This document shows positions 6,977 to 14,130 of a DNA stretch of 27,733 nt, in pieces. Under the pieces are notes generated by a model. It made no database searches, was not told the origin of the DNA, and saw nothing but the letters and a program-made list of their open reading frames with translations. The position numbers and the translations under genes were made by a program. The stretch's first letter is position 1, and every line of letters starts with the position of its first letter. This DNA comes from a virus: positions 1-27,733 of IMG/VR virus record IMGVR_UViG_3300028569_000140; one strand, 5' to 3'.

Positions 6977-7855
6977 TCAGGAAGGAGAGGTAGAAGTAAA
7001 GATACTTGACTCAATTACACCAGCAGGTTGCAGAGCAACATCAGAACGCTCAGGGGGTTGATCAGGCAGAATCCAACAAACTTCGCAGATTGCTAGAGAC
7101 TTATTTGCACCGAAGAGCCTTCCAGTACCAGCACGGGGATCATAGACACCCGAACCTTGAGCAAGACCAGAAGCAGCAGCACCGCCAAGATTGGCTGTGG
7201 TAAACAGTTTCCAGGTCGTCGCGTTAGCAAGAGCAGCCAAACTGCTGCTGTTAAATATATTTACGGAATTAATGCTTCCGTTAGGAATCCGACTGGCCGC
7301 TCCAGTAATAGAACAACCAAACTGACCAGATACCACGGTGCCGTTGTCACGCAGTCCTTGGCCAACAGCGGGAATCAGTGTAACTTGAGGAGTTGCACTG
7401 CCACCAGCGACACCAGAGCTAACAAGGTCTCCACCATCGATACGTAAAGACGCACGATAGACATATCCAGACGCAGGAACGATAATACCATTCGTGATGT
7501 CAGCACGGACGTCCTTGTGGAAGTCAGGTGACGGAATGATAACGTTAGCGTTAAGGAAGGGTTGTTGAGCACTGTTCTGACCCGAACCATAAGGAAGGGT
7601 GTAGTACTCGAGTTGATTATTCGTTCCAAGAGCTTGATAGCTCAAGTCGACATAACCGATTGCTTGTTGAGCAATCCAACCAGGACGGAAAACAACACCA
7701 ACAGGACCGCCCACAGGCTGGTTGGTCAGGTTGGTTGAAACACCGTTCGCATCGTTGTACTGAACGGTTTTTTCTTCGTGCCAGAAACGAAGAACGTTGG
7801 TGTAGTTACCAGGATAAATCTTGGAAACTGACAGTTGATTAGTAGCGATAGCCAT
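6977..7855 (-). CDS. Probable abundant capsid-associated (decoration-like) protein
   Basis: 292 residues, not matched to a named family by eye. It is soluble and rich in Gly, Ser, Asn, Thr and aromatic residues, with no catalytic motif, as expected of a beta-rich virion protein. The start ATG at 7855 has a perfect AGGAGGT eight bases upstream that overlaps the stop codon of the major capsid gene. The gene is followed at once by a strong terminator. The capsid gene and this one therefore form a unit built for high expression, which fits a second major head protein such as a decoration or cement protein, or a major tail or neck protein. Function is inferred from position and expression signals only. 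Confidence 0.55.
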   Translation of the reverse strand: MAIATNQLSVSKIYPGNYTNVLRFWHEEKTVQYNDANGVSTNLTNQPVGGPVGVVFRPGWIAQQAIGYVDLSYQALGTNNQLEYYTLPYGSGQNSAQQPFLNANVIIPSPDFHKDVRADITNGIIVPASGYVYRASLRIDGGDLVSSGVAGGSATPQVTLIPAVGQGLRDNGTVVSGQFGCSITGAASRIPNGSINSVNIFNSSSLAALANATTWKLFTTANLGGAAASGLAQGSGVYDPRAGTGRLFGANKSLAICEVCWILPDQPPERSDVALQPAGVIESSIFTSTSPS

Positions 7856-7863
7856 GTTTAGTT

Positions 7864-7870
7864 ACCTCCT
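7864..7870 (-). promoter_or_regulatory. Perfect Shine-Dalgarno overlapping the capsid stop codon
   Basis: Minus-strand reading GCT TGA GGAGGT AAC: AGGAGGT begins on the last base of the capsid gene's TGA and sits eight bases before the ATG at 7855. Ribosomes finishing the capsid protein would be delivered directly to this site. It is the strongest ribosome binding site I found in the window. Confidence 0.8.
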
Positions 7871-8985
7871 CAAGCGTCGAAAGAGTAGGCAACAGTAACG
7901 AAATCAGCGTTCAGAAGTTCAAAACCTGCGTACAGGCTCCAAATCATCATGATAAAACGACTGAAGTCATCATTGTTGTTCAGCAACACTTGAGCGTTGT
8001 TACCGCCAATGCCAACTCCTGAGGATTGAGGTCCGAAGAAGATGCCAATTGCAGAGTTATACGCTTTAGTGACGCTTGCGATTGTCGCACTTTGTGTCTG
8101 TGTAGGCATGTTGGTGCTTTCGAAGAAGCGCACACCTTCAAACACAAATCCTGTGGGCATAATTGGTTCGCCAGCCACAAAAGTGGCTTGCCCAAAGCCC
8201 TGACCCATGTACAGCGCAGCGTTAGGCTGCATACCGGACATAAGTGGGTTGATTTGACCATTGCCAGGGTAACGAGCAACTTCACGGAAGTCACTGTTCT
8301 GACGCAGGTGCATCAAGAAGGTAGGATCGCAAACACAGCGATAGAAACCATCTTGGAAAGTAGGAGTGTTCCTCTTACGCAGGCTCTTCACCACGCGCAA
8401 TAAGTCATCCTTAATGTCGAACTTGGCTTGTTCGGCGTTGGTGTAACTAAGACCACCAACAGTCAGATCGCCAGGGAAATAGTAACCGCCGGACGAGTCA
8501 GAAGACTGACCTTTAGAAACAGCTTTCAGGAGTTCGTTAATGAACACCCGATCGCGCCAACGACGATAATCGTCGAGCAGGGTCAGGCTACCAATAGATT
8601 GGTGGAAGGTTGTGAGGTTGCCTGTGTCTAGTAAAAGACGCTGAGCAGTGATCAGGGTCTCGCGAGCAATCTTAAAAGTGCTTGGCTGAGTAGGATCACT
8701 GGGGTCAGCAGGGCCGGTGTACTCTTTAAGAGTCACCTGTACCTTGTCCTTCACAATGTTGCGACTGTTTGCAGTGCCGATTGTCTGTTCGGCAGTGCGC
8801 TCGCGAGATTCTTTGGAGCCGGGGTTACCGAAGAAGCGGTAACGGTCAAGCTGCACAGTCTGTCCTGGCTGCTTACTGAAGTCATGTACCACCACTGGTT
8901 CCGCAGCCATCTCAACGATGTATGCAGGGTGTGGACGGTACAGCTCGGCACCAAGAATCTTCGGAAAATCATTATCGATGAACAT
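7870..8985 (-). CDS. Major capsid protein (HK97-fold, N4-gp56-like)
   Basis: 371 residues, a typical length for a major capsid protein. Residues 40-53 (PGQTVQLDRYRFFG) followed by residues 82-92 (VQVTLKEYTGP) fit the N-terminal arm and E-loop layout of the N4-gp56-like capsid family: a 'GDTV' type strand, then 'v.l.ey'. The rest alternates helices (LLDDYRRWRDRVFINELLKAVSKG; FDIKDDLLRVVKSLRKRN) with a strand-rich C-terminus. The start is the ATG at 8985 with only a weak GAGAA upstream. It lies downstream of portal and scaffold-like genes and upstream of a strongly translated partner, the standard head order. The family is recalled by pattern; a profile search would settle it. Confidence 0.7.
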   Translation of the reverse strand: MFIDNDFPKILGAELYRPHPAYIVEMAAEPVVVHDFSKQPGQTVQLDRYRFFGNPGSKESRERTAEQTIGTANSRNIVKDKVQVTLKEYTGPADPSDPTQPSTFKIARETLITAQRLLLDTGNLTTFHQSIGSLTLLDDYRRWRDRVFINELLKAVSKGQSSDSSGGYYFPGDLTVGGLSYTNAEQAKFDIKDDLLRVVKSLRKRNTPTFQDGFYRCVCDPTFLMHLRQNSDFREVARYPGNGQINPLMSGMQPNAALYMGQGFGQATFVAGEPIMPTGFVFEGVRFFESTNMPTQTQSATIASVTKAYNSAIGIFFGPQSSGVGIGGNNAQVLLNNNDDFSRFIMMIWSLYAGFELLNADFVTVAYSFDA

Positions 8986-9069
8986 CGATAAATTCTCGAA
9001 GAAACTACAAGATCAATATTAACTCTATATTGTGTTAATAGGACAGAAAACGTGTCGCAGTTTTAGTGG

Positions 9070-9882
9070 TTAACCAATCTTTCTAATTGTGTTACGAACC
9101 CCTTCGCCTAATACGCCATACACCGATCCGTAATTTGGTACATATCGCGTAGATTTACCCCGATACTGAGAGCGAACAACTACACCCATCTGGCCTGGTA
9201 AATTACTTCGACTGGCTTCAGTAAAGACTTGACAATATACAGGAGGGCTATAAACCCACGCGGCACGAGAACCTGAATCGTCATTAGTGGGATTAGTAAG
9301 TGCGGGATAACGTACGCGCTGATAACTACCTGGACCACCTGTACTTCCTTCCCCTACAAACTCACCTAAATCAGCGTCGTATCTGTAAGGTTCATTGCTA
9401 CTTGGCGTATTAAAAGGAGAATAAGCTTGGTTGTCAGGAACGCCTGCCCCAAACCAGGTATAGACACCAAAGTCTCTTAAGCCAGGTTGAGGCCCAAGAG
9501 CAGTTTGAACATTTCGACCGGCAATACTGTATCGTCCTTGCGCTCGAAACCCTACGTAAGTATCAAGTAACCCTGAAGCATGTGGCAACGAGTTTTCGTA
9601 ATTTGTCCAATAGCCCGAGACAGCAGGAGGTACGGCTCGCCACTCCGTATTTAGGTACCCACTAATGTTTACAGGTCCTACAGGAATGCGACCAAAATCT
9701 GCGCCTTCAAAATTAACACCAAACCAATTTTGTTGAACTCCGTTAGGAAGGATGTAACCGCTAGAAACGAGTTTATACGTGTTAGTTAAGTTCTGGTTAT
9801 CCCCTGTGCGTTGAGGACCAGACTGTATTGGATGGTAAAGACTTTTGTCGTATCTCCAGTTTGTTAAGGGAGTGTAAGCCAC
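9070..9882 (-). CDS. Unknown probable virion protein between scaffold and capsid genes
   Basis: 270 residues, not recognised. It is very rich in Tyr, Asn, Gly and Pro with few Lys, and has no membrane segment or enzyme motif. This composition is common in phage head or tail accessory proteins. It starts at a GTG (9882) without a clear ribosome binding site. The C-terminus (SVYGVLGEGVRNTIRKIG) is an amphipathic basic helix. It is divergent from the holin-like gene across a 63-base gap and is followed by an 84-base gap before the capsid gene. The capsid promoter, if any, should lie in that gap, but I see no convincing -35/-10 pair there. Confidence 0.5.
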   Translation of the reverse strand: MAYTPLTNWRYDKSLYHPIQSGPQRTGDNQNLTNTYKLVSSGYILPNGVQQNWFGVNFEGADFGRIPVGPVNISGYLNTEWRAVPPAVSGYWTNYENSLPHASGLLDTYVGFRAQGRYSIAGRNVQTALGPQPGLRDFGVYTWFGAGVPDNQAYSPFNTPSSNEPYRYDADLGEFVGEGSTGGPGSYQRVRYPALTNPTNDDSGSRAAWVYSPPVYCQVFTEASRSNLPGQMGVVVRSQYRGKSTRYVPNYGSVYGVLGEGVRNTIRKIG

Positions 9883-9903
9883 GAGGGTTATAGCGTATAT
9901 CTT

Positions 9904-9923
9904 AATTCTACTCCTCTAGAATT
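9904..9923. promoter_or_regulatory. Seven-base inverted repeat in the divergent intergenic gap
   Basis: AATTCTA, six bases, then TAGAATT: exact arms in the 63-base gap between the GTG-started gene at 9882 (minus) and the holin-like gene at 9946 (plus). A palindrome of this kind in a divergent gap is a reasonable operator candidate, for example for the XRE-type regulator at 23873-24142. A chance match in AT-rich DNA cannot be excluded. Confidence 0.35.
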
Positions 9924-9945
9924 CCGTAAGAAGTTATCTCAAACA

Positions 9946-10308
9946 ATGGTACAAGTTGAAAAAGTTATAACAATTTTTTTTGAGGACCCGGAAGCTTCTG
10001 TAGCCTGTTTTTCGGGGTCACTAGCAGACTCTTTAGTTCATCCACAAAAGAGGTCAAAGTTGTTTGCCTACCTCGTAAAAACAACTGTCGTGGGTTTATT
10101 TCTAGCCACTTTTGTTAGTCCTGCTTTCCACGAGAGATTTAAACTGACCAAAAATGAAGCAATCGCTGCTTCATTCGTATGCGGCTACGCAGGTATTCGC
10201 ATATTAAATGCAGCCGAAAAATACTTCGAGTACATGCTTCAAAAGAAAATAGCCAAACTTCAGGTCAACTCAACTGACGTATCAAAACCAGAAGATACTT
10301 CTTCTTGA
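9946..10308 (+). CDS. Small membrane protein, holin-like
   Basis: 120 residues. The soluble N-terminus is followed by two hydrophobic stretches, residues 44-60 (VKTTVVGLFLATFVSPA) and about 72-86 (EAIAASFVCGYAGIR). A short charged tail (LQKKIAKLQVNSTDVSKPEDTSS) ends the protein. Two membrane passes, small size and a charged C-terminus fit a class II holin or a similar phage inner-membrane protein. It is the only plus-strand gene inside the 18-kb minus-strand virion block and is transcribed away from its neighbour. I see no endolysin beside it, so the lysis role is tentative. The start is the ATG at 9946, with no strong ribosome binding site. Confidence 0.55.
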   Translation: MVQVEKVITIFFEDPEASVACFSGSLADSLVHPQKRSKLFAYLVKTTVVGLFLATFVSPAFHERFKLTKNEAIAASFVCGYAGIRILNAAEKYFEYMLQKKIAKLQVNSTDVSKPEDTSS

Positions 10309-10421
10309 TTCTTATTTGGAATCAGAGTTGTAGGTTCGACTGTAGGAGCTTGAGCTACTACGACTTCCTTAACTTCTGTCTCAAAGCTGGGTTTACGGCG
10401 CAAGGTTCCGAGAGCTCTCAT
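10260..10421 (-). CDS. Small 53-residue protein, tail-to-tail with the holin-like gene
   Basis: Minus-strand frame from the ATG at 10421 to a TGA at 10260, 53 residues. It opens MRALGTLRRKPSFETEV, runs through a Val/Ala/Pro/Thr-rich middle and ends in SSGFDTSVELT. Its last 49 bases lie opposite the 3' end of the holin-like gene. Composition is protein-like, but no ribosome binding site is visible and it sits just after a terminator. It could be a real minor protein expressed by read-through, or chance. No function can be suggested. Confidence 0.4.
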   Translation of the reverse strand: MRALGTLRRKPSFETEVKEVVVAQAPTVEPTTLIPNKNQEEVSSGFDTSVELT

Positions 10422-10449
10422 AATTAATCAGCTGGTGTAGTTACATTAG

Positions 10450-10480
10450 CAAAAAAAAGCTCCCCTGTTTCCAAGGGAGG
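10450..10480 (-). terminator. Intrinsic terminator after the scaffold-like gene
   Basis: On the minus strand, CTCCC, a loop (TTGGAAACAG), GGGAG, then C and eight Ts. The stem pairs 10460-10464 with 10475-10479, with one extra U-G pair possible, and the T tract is 10451-10458. It lies about 23 bases past the stop codon of the scaffold-like gene. It should separate the portal/scaffold transcript from the capsid transcript. Confidence 0.8.
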
Positions 10481-10502
10481 CAGTTTGAGTATCTAAGTTA
10501 TC

Positions 10503-11423
10503 TTAAGCAGCGTCCATAAACAGAAGTTTGCTACGCAAAGCTTCAGGGCCCATCTGGTTGAGATAACGCCAAGCGTTCTCAGGGCTACGATTCATAACAT
10601 CACCAAACGTTTCCCACTGTTGCTGAGGAACAACTCCTTGAGCAGAACCACCAGCGTTAGCAGGGGGAGCAGGCATGTCATAGCGAGGCTGATAAGCCTG
10701 TGGAGCTATTTGACCCTGATTAGGGGAGTCAATGTCCACGGGGACTACTTCAGTGAAGAAGCGATCAGTGTAGTTAGCTAAGTGATCTGGATCAGTCAGG
10801 ATGACCTCCATAGCGTTGTGACGCAATGTGAGGTTGTCCATGCGACCGGCTTGGTCCATAAGCATATCCTCAAGAGCACATGAGTACTGATTGAGAATCC
10901 CAGGCGCCTCAATACCGAAGTGATTAACTACGGCGTGAGTTGCGGGGCTTAGACCGTGTAGGCCGTTTGACTGGCCCGTAGAAGTCGGCGAGGAACTCTG
11001 GGTTGGTGAGACGTTGGTAGGTAAGGTCTGCGCTACCTGCTGTGCCTGGTAAGCCCAAGGTTGGACCTGTGAACTCAGATTGCTCTGTTGAGTAGCCTGC
11101 TGCTGAGCCGCCAGGTAAGGCGACGGTTGAGCCTGGCTGGGGGACGACGGCGAGTTGATCTGAGTAAGCACCCGCTCCAGCGAACCCATCGCTGCTTCCC
11201 ACGGATTGTTGGGGGAAGACTGAGACGTTAACTGGTTGAACTGGCTGTTGGTAGTAAGGCCCGTAACCGGTATTCCCGGCGACGGCTGTTGGACTGTAGT
11301 TGCCGAAGCTACCGCCGGGGTAGAGGTTTGGGCTACCCACTGGGGGTAAGCGGTTGAGCCCTGGTCCGAGGCTATTGCCTGGGAGACCGGGCTCGGGGTC
11401 GAAGCTTGGATCTGCTGGCTCAT
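10503..11423 (-). CDS. Scaffold-like head assembly protein, starting inside the portal gene
   Basis: 306 residues. The first 167 are Gln/Ser/Pro/Thr-rich and disordered. The remainder is well-formed helical protein (ALEDMLMDQAGRMDNLTLRHNAMEVILTDPDHLANYTDRFF...) ending in a helix rich in Leu, Arg and Met. The start is the ATG at 11423, six codons after an in-frame TAA, so the frame begins inside the portal gene. It overlaps the last 500 bases of portal in a different frame. The position between portal and major capsid protein, the disordered N-terminus and the helical C-terminus suit a scaffolding protein. No family match is recognised. No good ribosome binding site lies before the ATG (upstream CGGGTAGCT). 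Whether residues 1-167 are made as drawn is the main doubt; an internal start (Met78) is possible. Confidence 0.6.
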   Translation of the reverse strand: MSQQIQASTPSPVSQAIASDQGSTAYPQWVAQTSTPAVASATTVQQPSPGIPVTGLTTNSQFNQLTSQSSPNNPWEAAMGSLERVLTQINSPSSPSQAQPSPYLAAQQQATQQSNLSSQVQPWAYQAQQVAQTLPTNVSPTQSSSPTSTGQSNGLHGLSPATHAVVNHFGIEAPGILNQYSCALEDMLMDQAGRMDNLTLRHNAMEVILTDPDHLANYTDRFFTEVVPVDIDSPNQGQIAPQAYQPRYDMPAPPANAGGSAQGVVPQQQWETFGDVMNRSPENAWRYLNQMGPEALRSKLLFMDAA

Positions 11424-13143
11424 AGCTACCCGAATAGGTTAGTTCTTCCGCGAGATGGTCGAAAGTTCTGTAAATTAGCGGAGTGATATTAAGTCTCGGA
11501 TCAGACGCAAGTGGCTGGTTAGGCGCAAGCGGATGAGGAGACTGCAACATCTGTTGTAATAATACCAGAAATTGTTGCATAGCAGACTGAGTTTGTTGAA
11601 CCATTCGGAAAGGAAATCCTTTCAACATTTCGGCTCGCTCAGAATCAGTCTTCTCGGGAAATAAGAACTTTAGAGCTTCTATGCTATCAACACCAAGCTC
11701 TTGTAAGTTGCGAACAACAATTGATTTTTGGTTAACATCGTATGCGGTGTCCTCATACACATCACCCTGATATCTATAAGTAACTGTACGATCACCATCT
11801 TCAGGTAACCCTATAACCCCACGTGGCACTTTATTCTCAGACAAAGCTGCACGCATCACCTGGTCTAACTTTGATTCGAACTTAAATGTTGCACCTTGAT
11901 ACTTTTCGACAGTCTCAGCTTCCTGATCGGTAGGAGGCTTAGGTTCTTTTAAACCAGAAGCCGCAATAAAAGACTCTCTAAAAATTAATTCTTGGTGATA
12001 AACCATCATTTCCAAGAGACGATTAAATCCGTAAACAAGAAATGATTTATTTTTTCTTAACGCCGTGGCCTGGGCCCGACCCATTAAACCCTTAATTTCG
12101 GTTGCGGTAGCACCAGCGGAAATTGAAATTTCATCAACACCACCAAGTGCCGTACGGATCTCTTCCCGTAGTAATAAAAGATATCTATTCATATCCCCGT
12201 TTACGGGGTCGGGCGTCATATAGCCCACACGGTCAGAAGGCTCTACGTTCGCAATAATCCGTGGTACACGGAGCCCACCACCCATCGAAGCGCCGAAAGG
12301 TTCACTTACACGGGTCGAAGGACTATCAATTCCAGCAAAACCACTTTGACTACTGATAGTCGGTCTAAATGTGGACTGACTGTCGCCAGCTTCGACAAGA
12401 TCACTACGAGGACGGGAACTAATTAACGTTGGATTACCAAAAAATTCAATATTTTTAGCAATATTCCTTGAGAGTTGGTCATGAAGCACAATTTGCTCCA
12501 TAAAAGGATCAAACTCTCCTTCACCCTCAGTTCCACTTGAGTTTGGCTTATTTAAAACTTCAACGGCAGGGATAAACCCAAGTGTGTTAGGCCGTTTTTT
12601 GCCTGGTGTTAGTATCGCACCAGGTTCCAGGTCAAAACTTAGTTCGCTATCAGTCTCAACCTCACTAATCTCGTCTGCTGTTATAGAGAGACGTACATAA
12701 CGTTTATTTTGACCGGCTGACGTGCTTGGTAGACCTAAGTTAGCATTCTTAACTTTGTAGCTATAGATAATAATTACTTCATCCACTTCACCATTCACAT
12801 TGTGGTAAACACGGTATTGATTTTTATTGAAAAAGTAAATCTGGTACTTTAACTTGGGATCAGGTCGGAAGTAAAAGAGACCGCACCCGTCAATTAAGAA
12901 ATTTCGGATTATGGACGGGAATCTAATATCAATTCTATTGAGTTTTATAACATCGTCTAAAAAACGTGAACGACTTTTATATGTATCTTGATCACAGTAG
13001 AACGTGACACCCTTCTTAATCATAAGAAGAGTCATCTGCTGTAGGTGACTCAGAACAACCATCGTGGCCGATTGATTGCTCCGATCCTGGGTGCGCGAGG
13101 CCTCCAGAATTTCGTTAAATCGCTTTCTAGTCTCAGTGGACAT
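10924..13143 (-). CDS. Portal protein
   Basis: 739 residues, in the normal range for podovirus-type portals. Portal-like features in order: a wing region (residues 86-130, DGCGLFYFRPDPKLKYQIYF...), LGFIPAVEVLNKP (188-200), a helical stretch about 212-240 (FDPFMEQIVLHDQLSRNIAK, then NIEFFGNPTLIS), and the long clip/stem helices (EISISAGATATEIKGLMGRAQ, then RKNKSFLVYGFNRLLEMMVYH). The C-terminal 165 residues (from about 574) are Pro/Gly/Ser/Gln-rich and disordered, and are exactly the part that overlaps the scaffold-like gene. Portals form the dodecameric ring at the packaging vertex through which terminase pumps DNA. The start is the ATG at 13143. The call rests on pattern and on gene order with terminase and capsid. 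Confidence 0.8.
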   Translation of the reverse strand: MSTETRKRFNEILEASRTQDRSNQSATMVVLSHLQQMTLLMIKKGVTFYCDQDTYKSRSRFLDDVIKLNRIDIRFPSIIRNFLIDGCGLFYFRPDPKLKYQIYFFNKNQYRVYHNVNGEVDEVIIIYSYKVKNANLGLPSTSAGQNKRYVRLSITADEISEVETDSELSFDLEPGAILTPGKKRPNTLGFIPAVEVLNKPNSSGTEGEGEFDPFMEQIVLHDQLSRNIAKNIEFFGNPTLISSRPRSDLVEAGDSQSTFRPTISSQSGFAGIDSPSTRVSEPFGASMGGGLRVPRIIANVEPSDRVGYMTPDPVNGDMNRYLLLLREEIRTALGGVDEISISAGATATEIKGLMGRAQATALRKNKSFLVYGFNRLLEMMVYHQELIFRESFIAASGLKEPKPPTDQEAETVEKYQGATFKFESKLDQVMRAALSENKVPRGVIGLPEDGDRTVTYRYQGDVYEDTAYDVNQKSIVVRNLQELGVDSIEALKFLFPEKTDSERAEMLKGFPFRMVQQTQSAMQQFLVLLQQMLQSPHPLAPNQPLASDPRLNITPLIYRTFDHLAEELTYSGSYEPADPSFDPEPGLPGNSLGPGLNRLPPVGSPNLYPGGSFGNYSPTAVAGNTGYGPYYQQPVQPVNVSVFPQQSVGSSDGFAGAGAYSDQLAVVPQPGSTVALPGGSAAGYSTEQSEFTGPTLGLPGTAGSADLTYQRLTNPEFLADFYGPVKRPTRSKPRNSRRS

Positions 13144-13169
13144 TCAATTTAAGAACAAAAAGTTTAAAT

Positions 13170-13328
13170 CTATTTGTTGGCGGCCGTTTGTTTTGCCTTA
13201 CGAGCTTTTGCTAGCGCCCGTTTACGGGATTCACTTTTACCACGGGGTTCTTCATTCTTTGAGTCTCCGTCTCCTTGACGTTTTTCTTGAAACTTTTTCA
13301 AGAGCTCAGCAGGCATGCGATCAGCCAT
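13170..13328 (-). CDS. Small basic 52-residue protein coupled to a glycosyltransferase gene
   Basis: The frame runs from the ATG at 13328 to a TAG at 13170, 52 residues: MADRMPAELLKKFQEKRQG, an acidic patch, then a Lys/Arg/Ala helix ending ALAKARKAKQTAANK. Its first eight bases (ATGGCTGA) contain the stop codon of the upstream glycosyltransferase gene, so translation is probably coupled. It lies 26 bases before the portal start. A small, highly basic helix-forming protein directly before portal could be a DNA- or RNA-binding factor or a minor head protein. The function is unknown. Overlap, spacing and composition make a real gene likely. Confidence 0.6.
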   Translation of the reverse strand: MADRMPAELLKKFQEKRQGDGDSKNEEPRGKSESRKRALAKARKAKQTAANK

Positions 13329-14130
13329 TTGGAAGAAGATACTTTCTTACTCTTTCCAGTGTAACCGCTTCTAGCGGTAAATCTTCCATTGGAAATGCAG
13401 TAAGCATGTGATCTTCTCGACCCAGCATATCTATACTGCCAGCCACCGCTTCAAACGTTTTACAAGTCTCAACAACAGTAGGCTTATCAGTCTCCCAATG
13501 CGCATAGGATTTAAGCTTTTTGAGTCTCCTTTCAGAGTCACCCATCCAACTTAAGTGCCACCCAGCATCACGATCTCCTATTACCTTACGTGTCGTTTGT
13601 CGCCGAACGTTAGTTATAGATCCTAATGAAGCAAGTTTTCCTGCAGTGCAAATAGTCGCACAATGCCAGTGAAAAAGTTCACCAAGAGGAGTGCAAAGCT
13701 GTAAGTCCGCTCGTCCATAGTGCATAGACATATCCAAACCTAAAATTGCGTCGGGATTTGCCTCAAGTTCAGCTTTTATCTGTTCAAATTTTGCTGGGTT
13801 AGGGAGTTCGTCACAGTCAGAACAAATAAAAACAGCACTTTTTGGTAGCTCTGAGAGATAAATCCCAAGAGCGTCACGTTGGCCACGCTCACGAACCCAG
13901 TGATCTGGTTCTTCGTCAACAGTCGGAAGTTTGACGTGGATAACTTCGATTAATTCATCGGGTAGACCTAATTCTTTAATCGTTTCGGCACAAGTAAAAG
14001 CCTTTGGCTCCCCCCGATGAGTTCGATCCGCATCGGCAATTAAAAAACCATCAACATGATCCTTTAATAAGGAAACACGTAATTCAAGTAACTCGCGTTC
14101 GTTAAAATAAGGAAAACAATCAATTAACAT
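13321..14130 (-). CDS. GT17-like glycosyltransferase, copy 1
   Basis: 269 residues. It follows the pattern of glycosyltransferase family 17 (PF04724, N-acetylglucosaminyltransferase-like): IDCFPYFNERELLELR at the start, VDGFLIADADRTHRG (residues 26-40), a metal-binding FICSDCDEL near residue 104, MSMHYGRAD, and GWHLSWMGD in the acceptor half. All key motifs are present. It overlaps the next copy upstream by 11 bases and the small basic gene downstream by eight. It would transfer a sugar from a nucleotide sugar to an unknown acceptor in the host cytoplasm. It has no signal peptide or membrane segment. Family assignment is good; sugar and target are unknown. Confidence 0.8.
   Translation of the reverse strand: MLIDCFPYFNERELLELRVSLLKDHVDGFLIADADRTHRGEPKAFTCAETIKELGLPDELIEVIHVKLPTVDEEPDHWVRERGQRDALGIYLSELPKSAVFICSDCDELPNPAKFEQIKAELEANPDAILGLDMSMHYGRADLQLCTPLGELFHWHCATICTAGKLASLGSITNVRRQTTRKVIGDRDAGWHLSWMGDSERRLKKLKSYAHWETDKPTVVETCKTFEAVAGSIDMLGREDHMLTAFPMEDLPLEAVTLERVRKYLLPNG

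Noticed and set aside
7006-7842. Several open plus-strand frames and one extra minus-strand frame over the 292-residue gene
   Set aside because: All lie within a gene with a perfect ribosome binding site and a terminator; the translated sequences are low in hydrophobic order and have no family pattern.
7980-8972. Alternative frames on both strands over the capsid gene
   Set aside because: Shadows of the capsid gene; no ribosome binding sites and no recognisable domains.
9233-9262. TTGACA followed by TATAAA on the plus strand as a promoter
   Set aside because: The spacing is about 14 bases, too short for sigma-70, and it lies inside a minus-strand gene with no plus-strand gene directly downstream.
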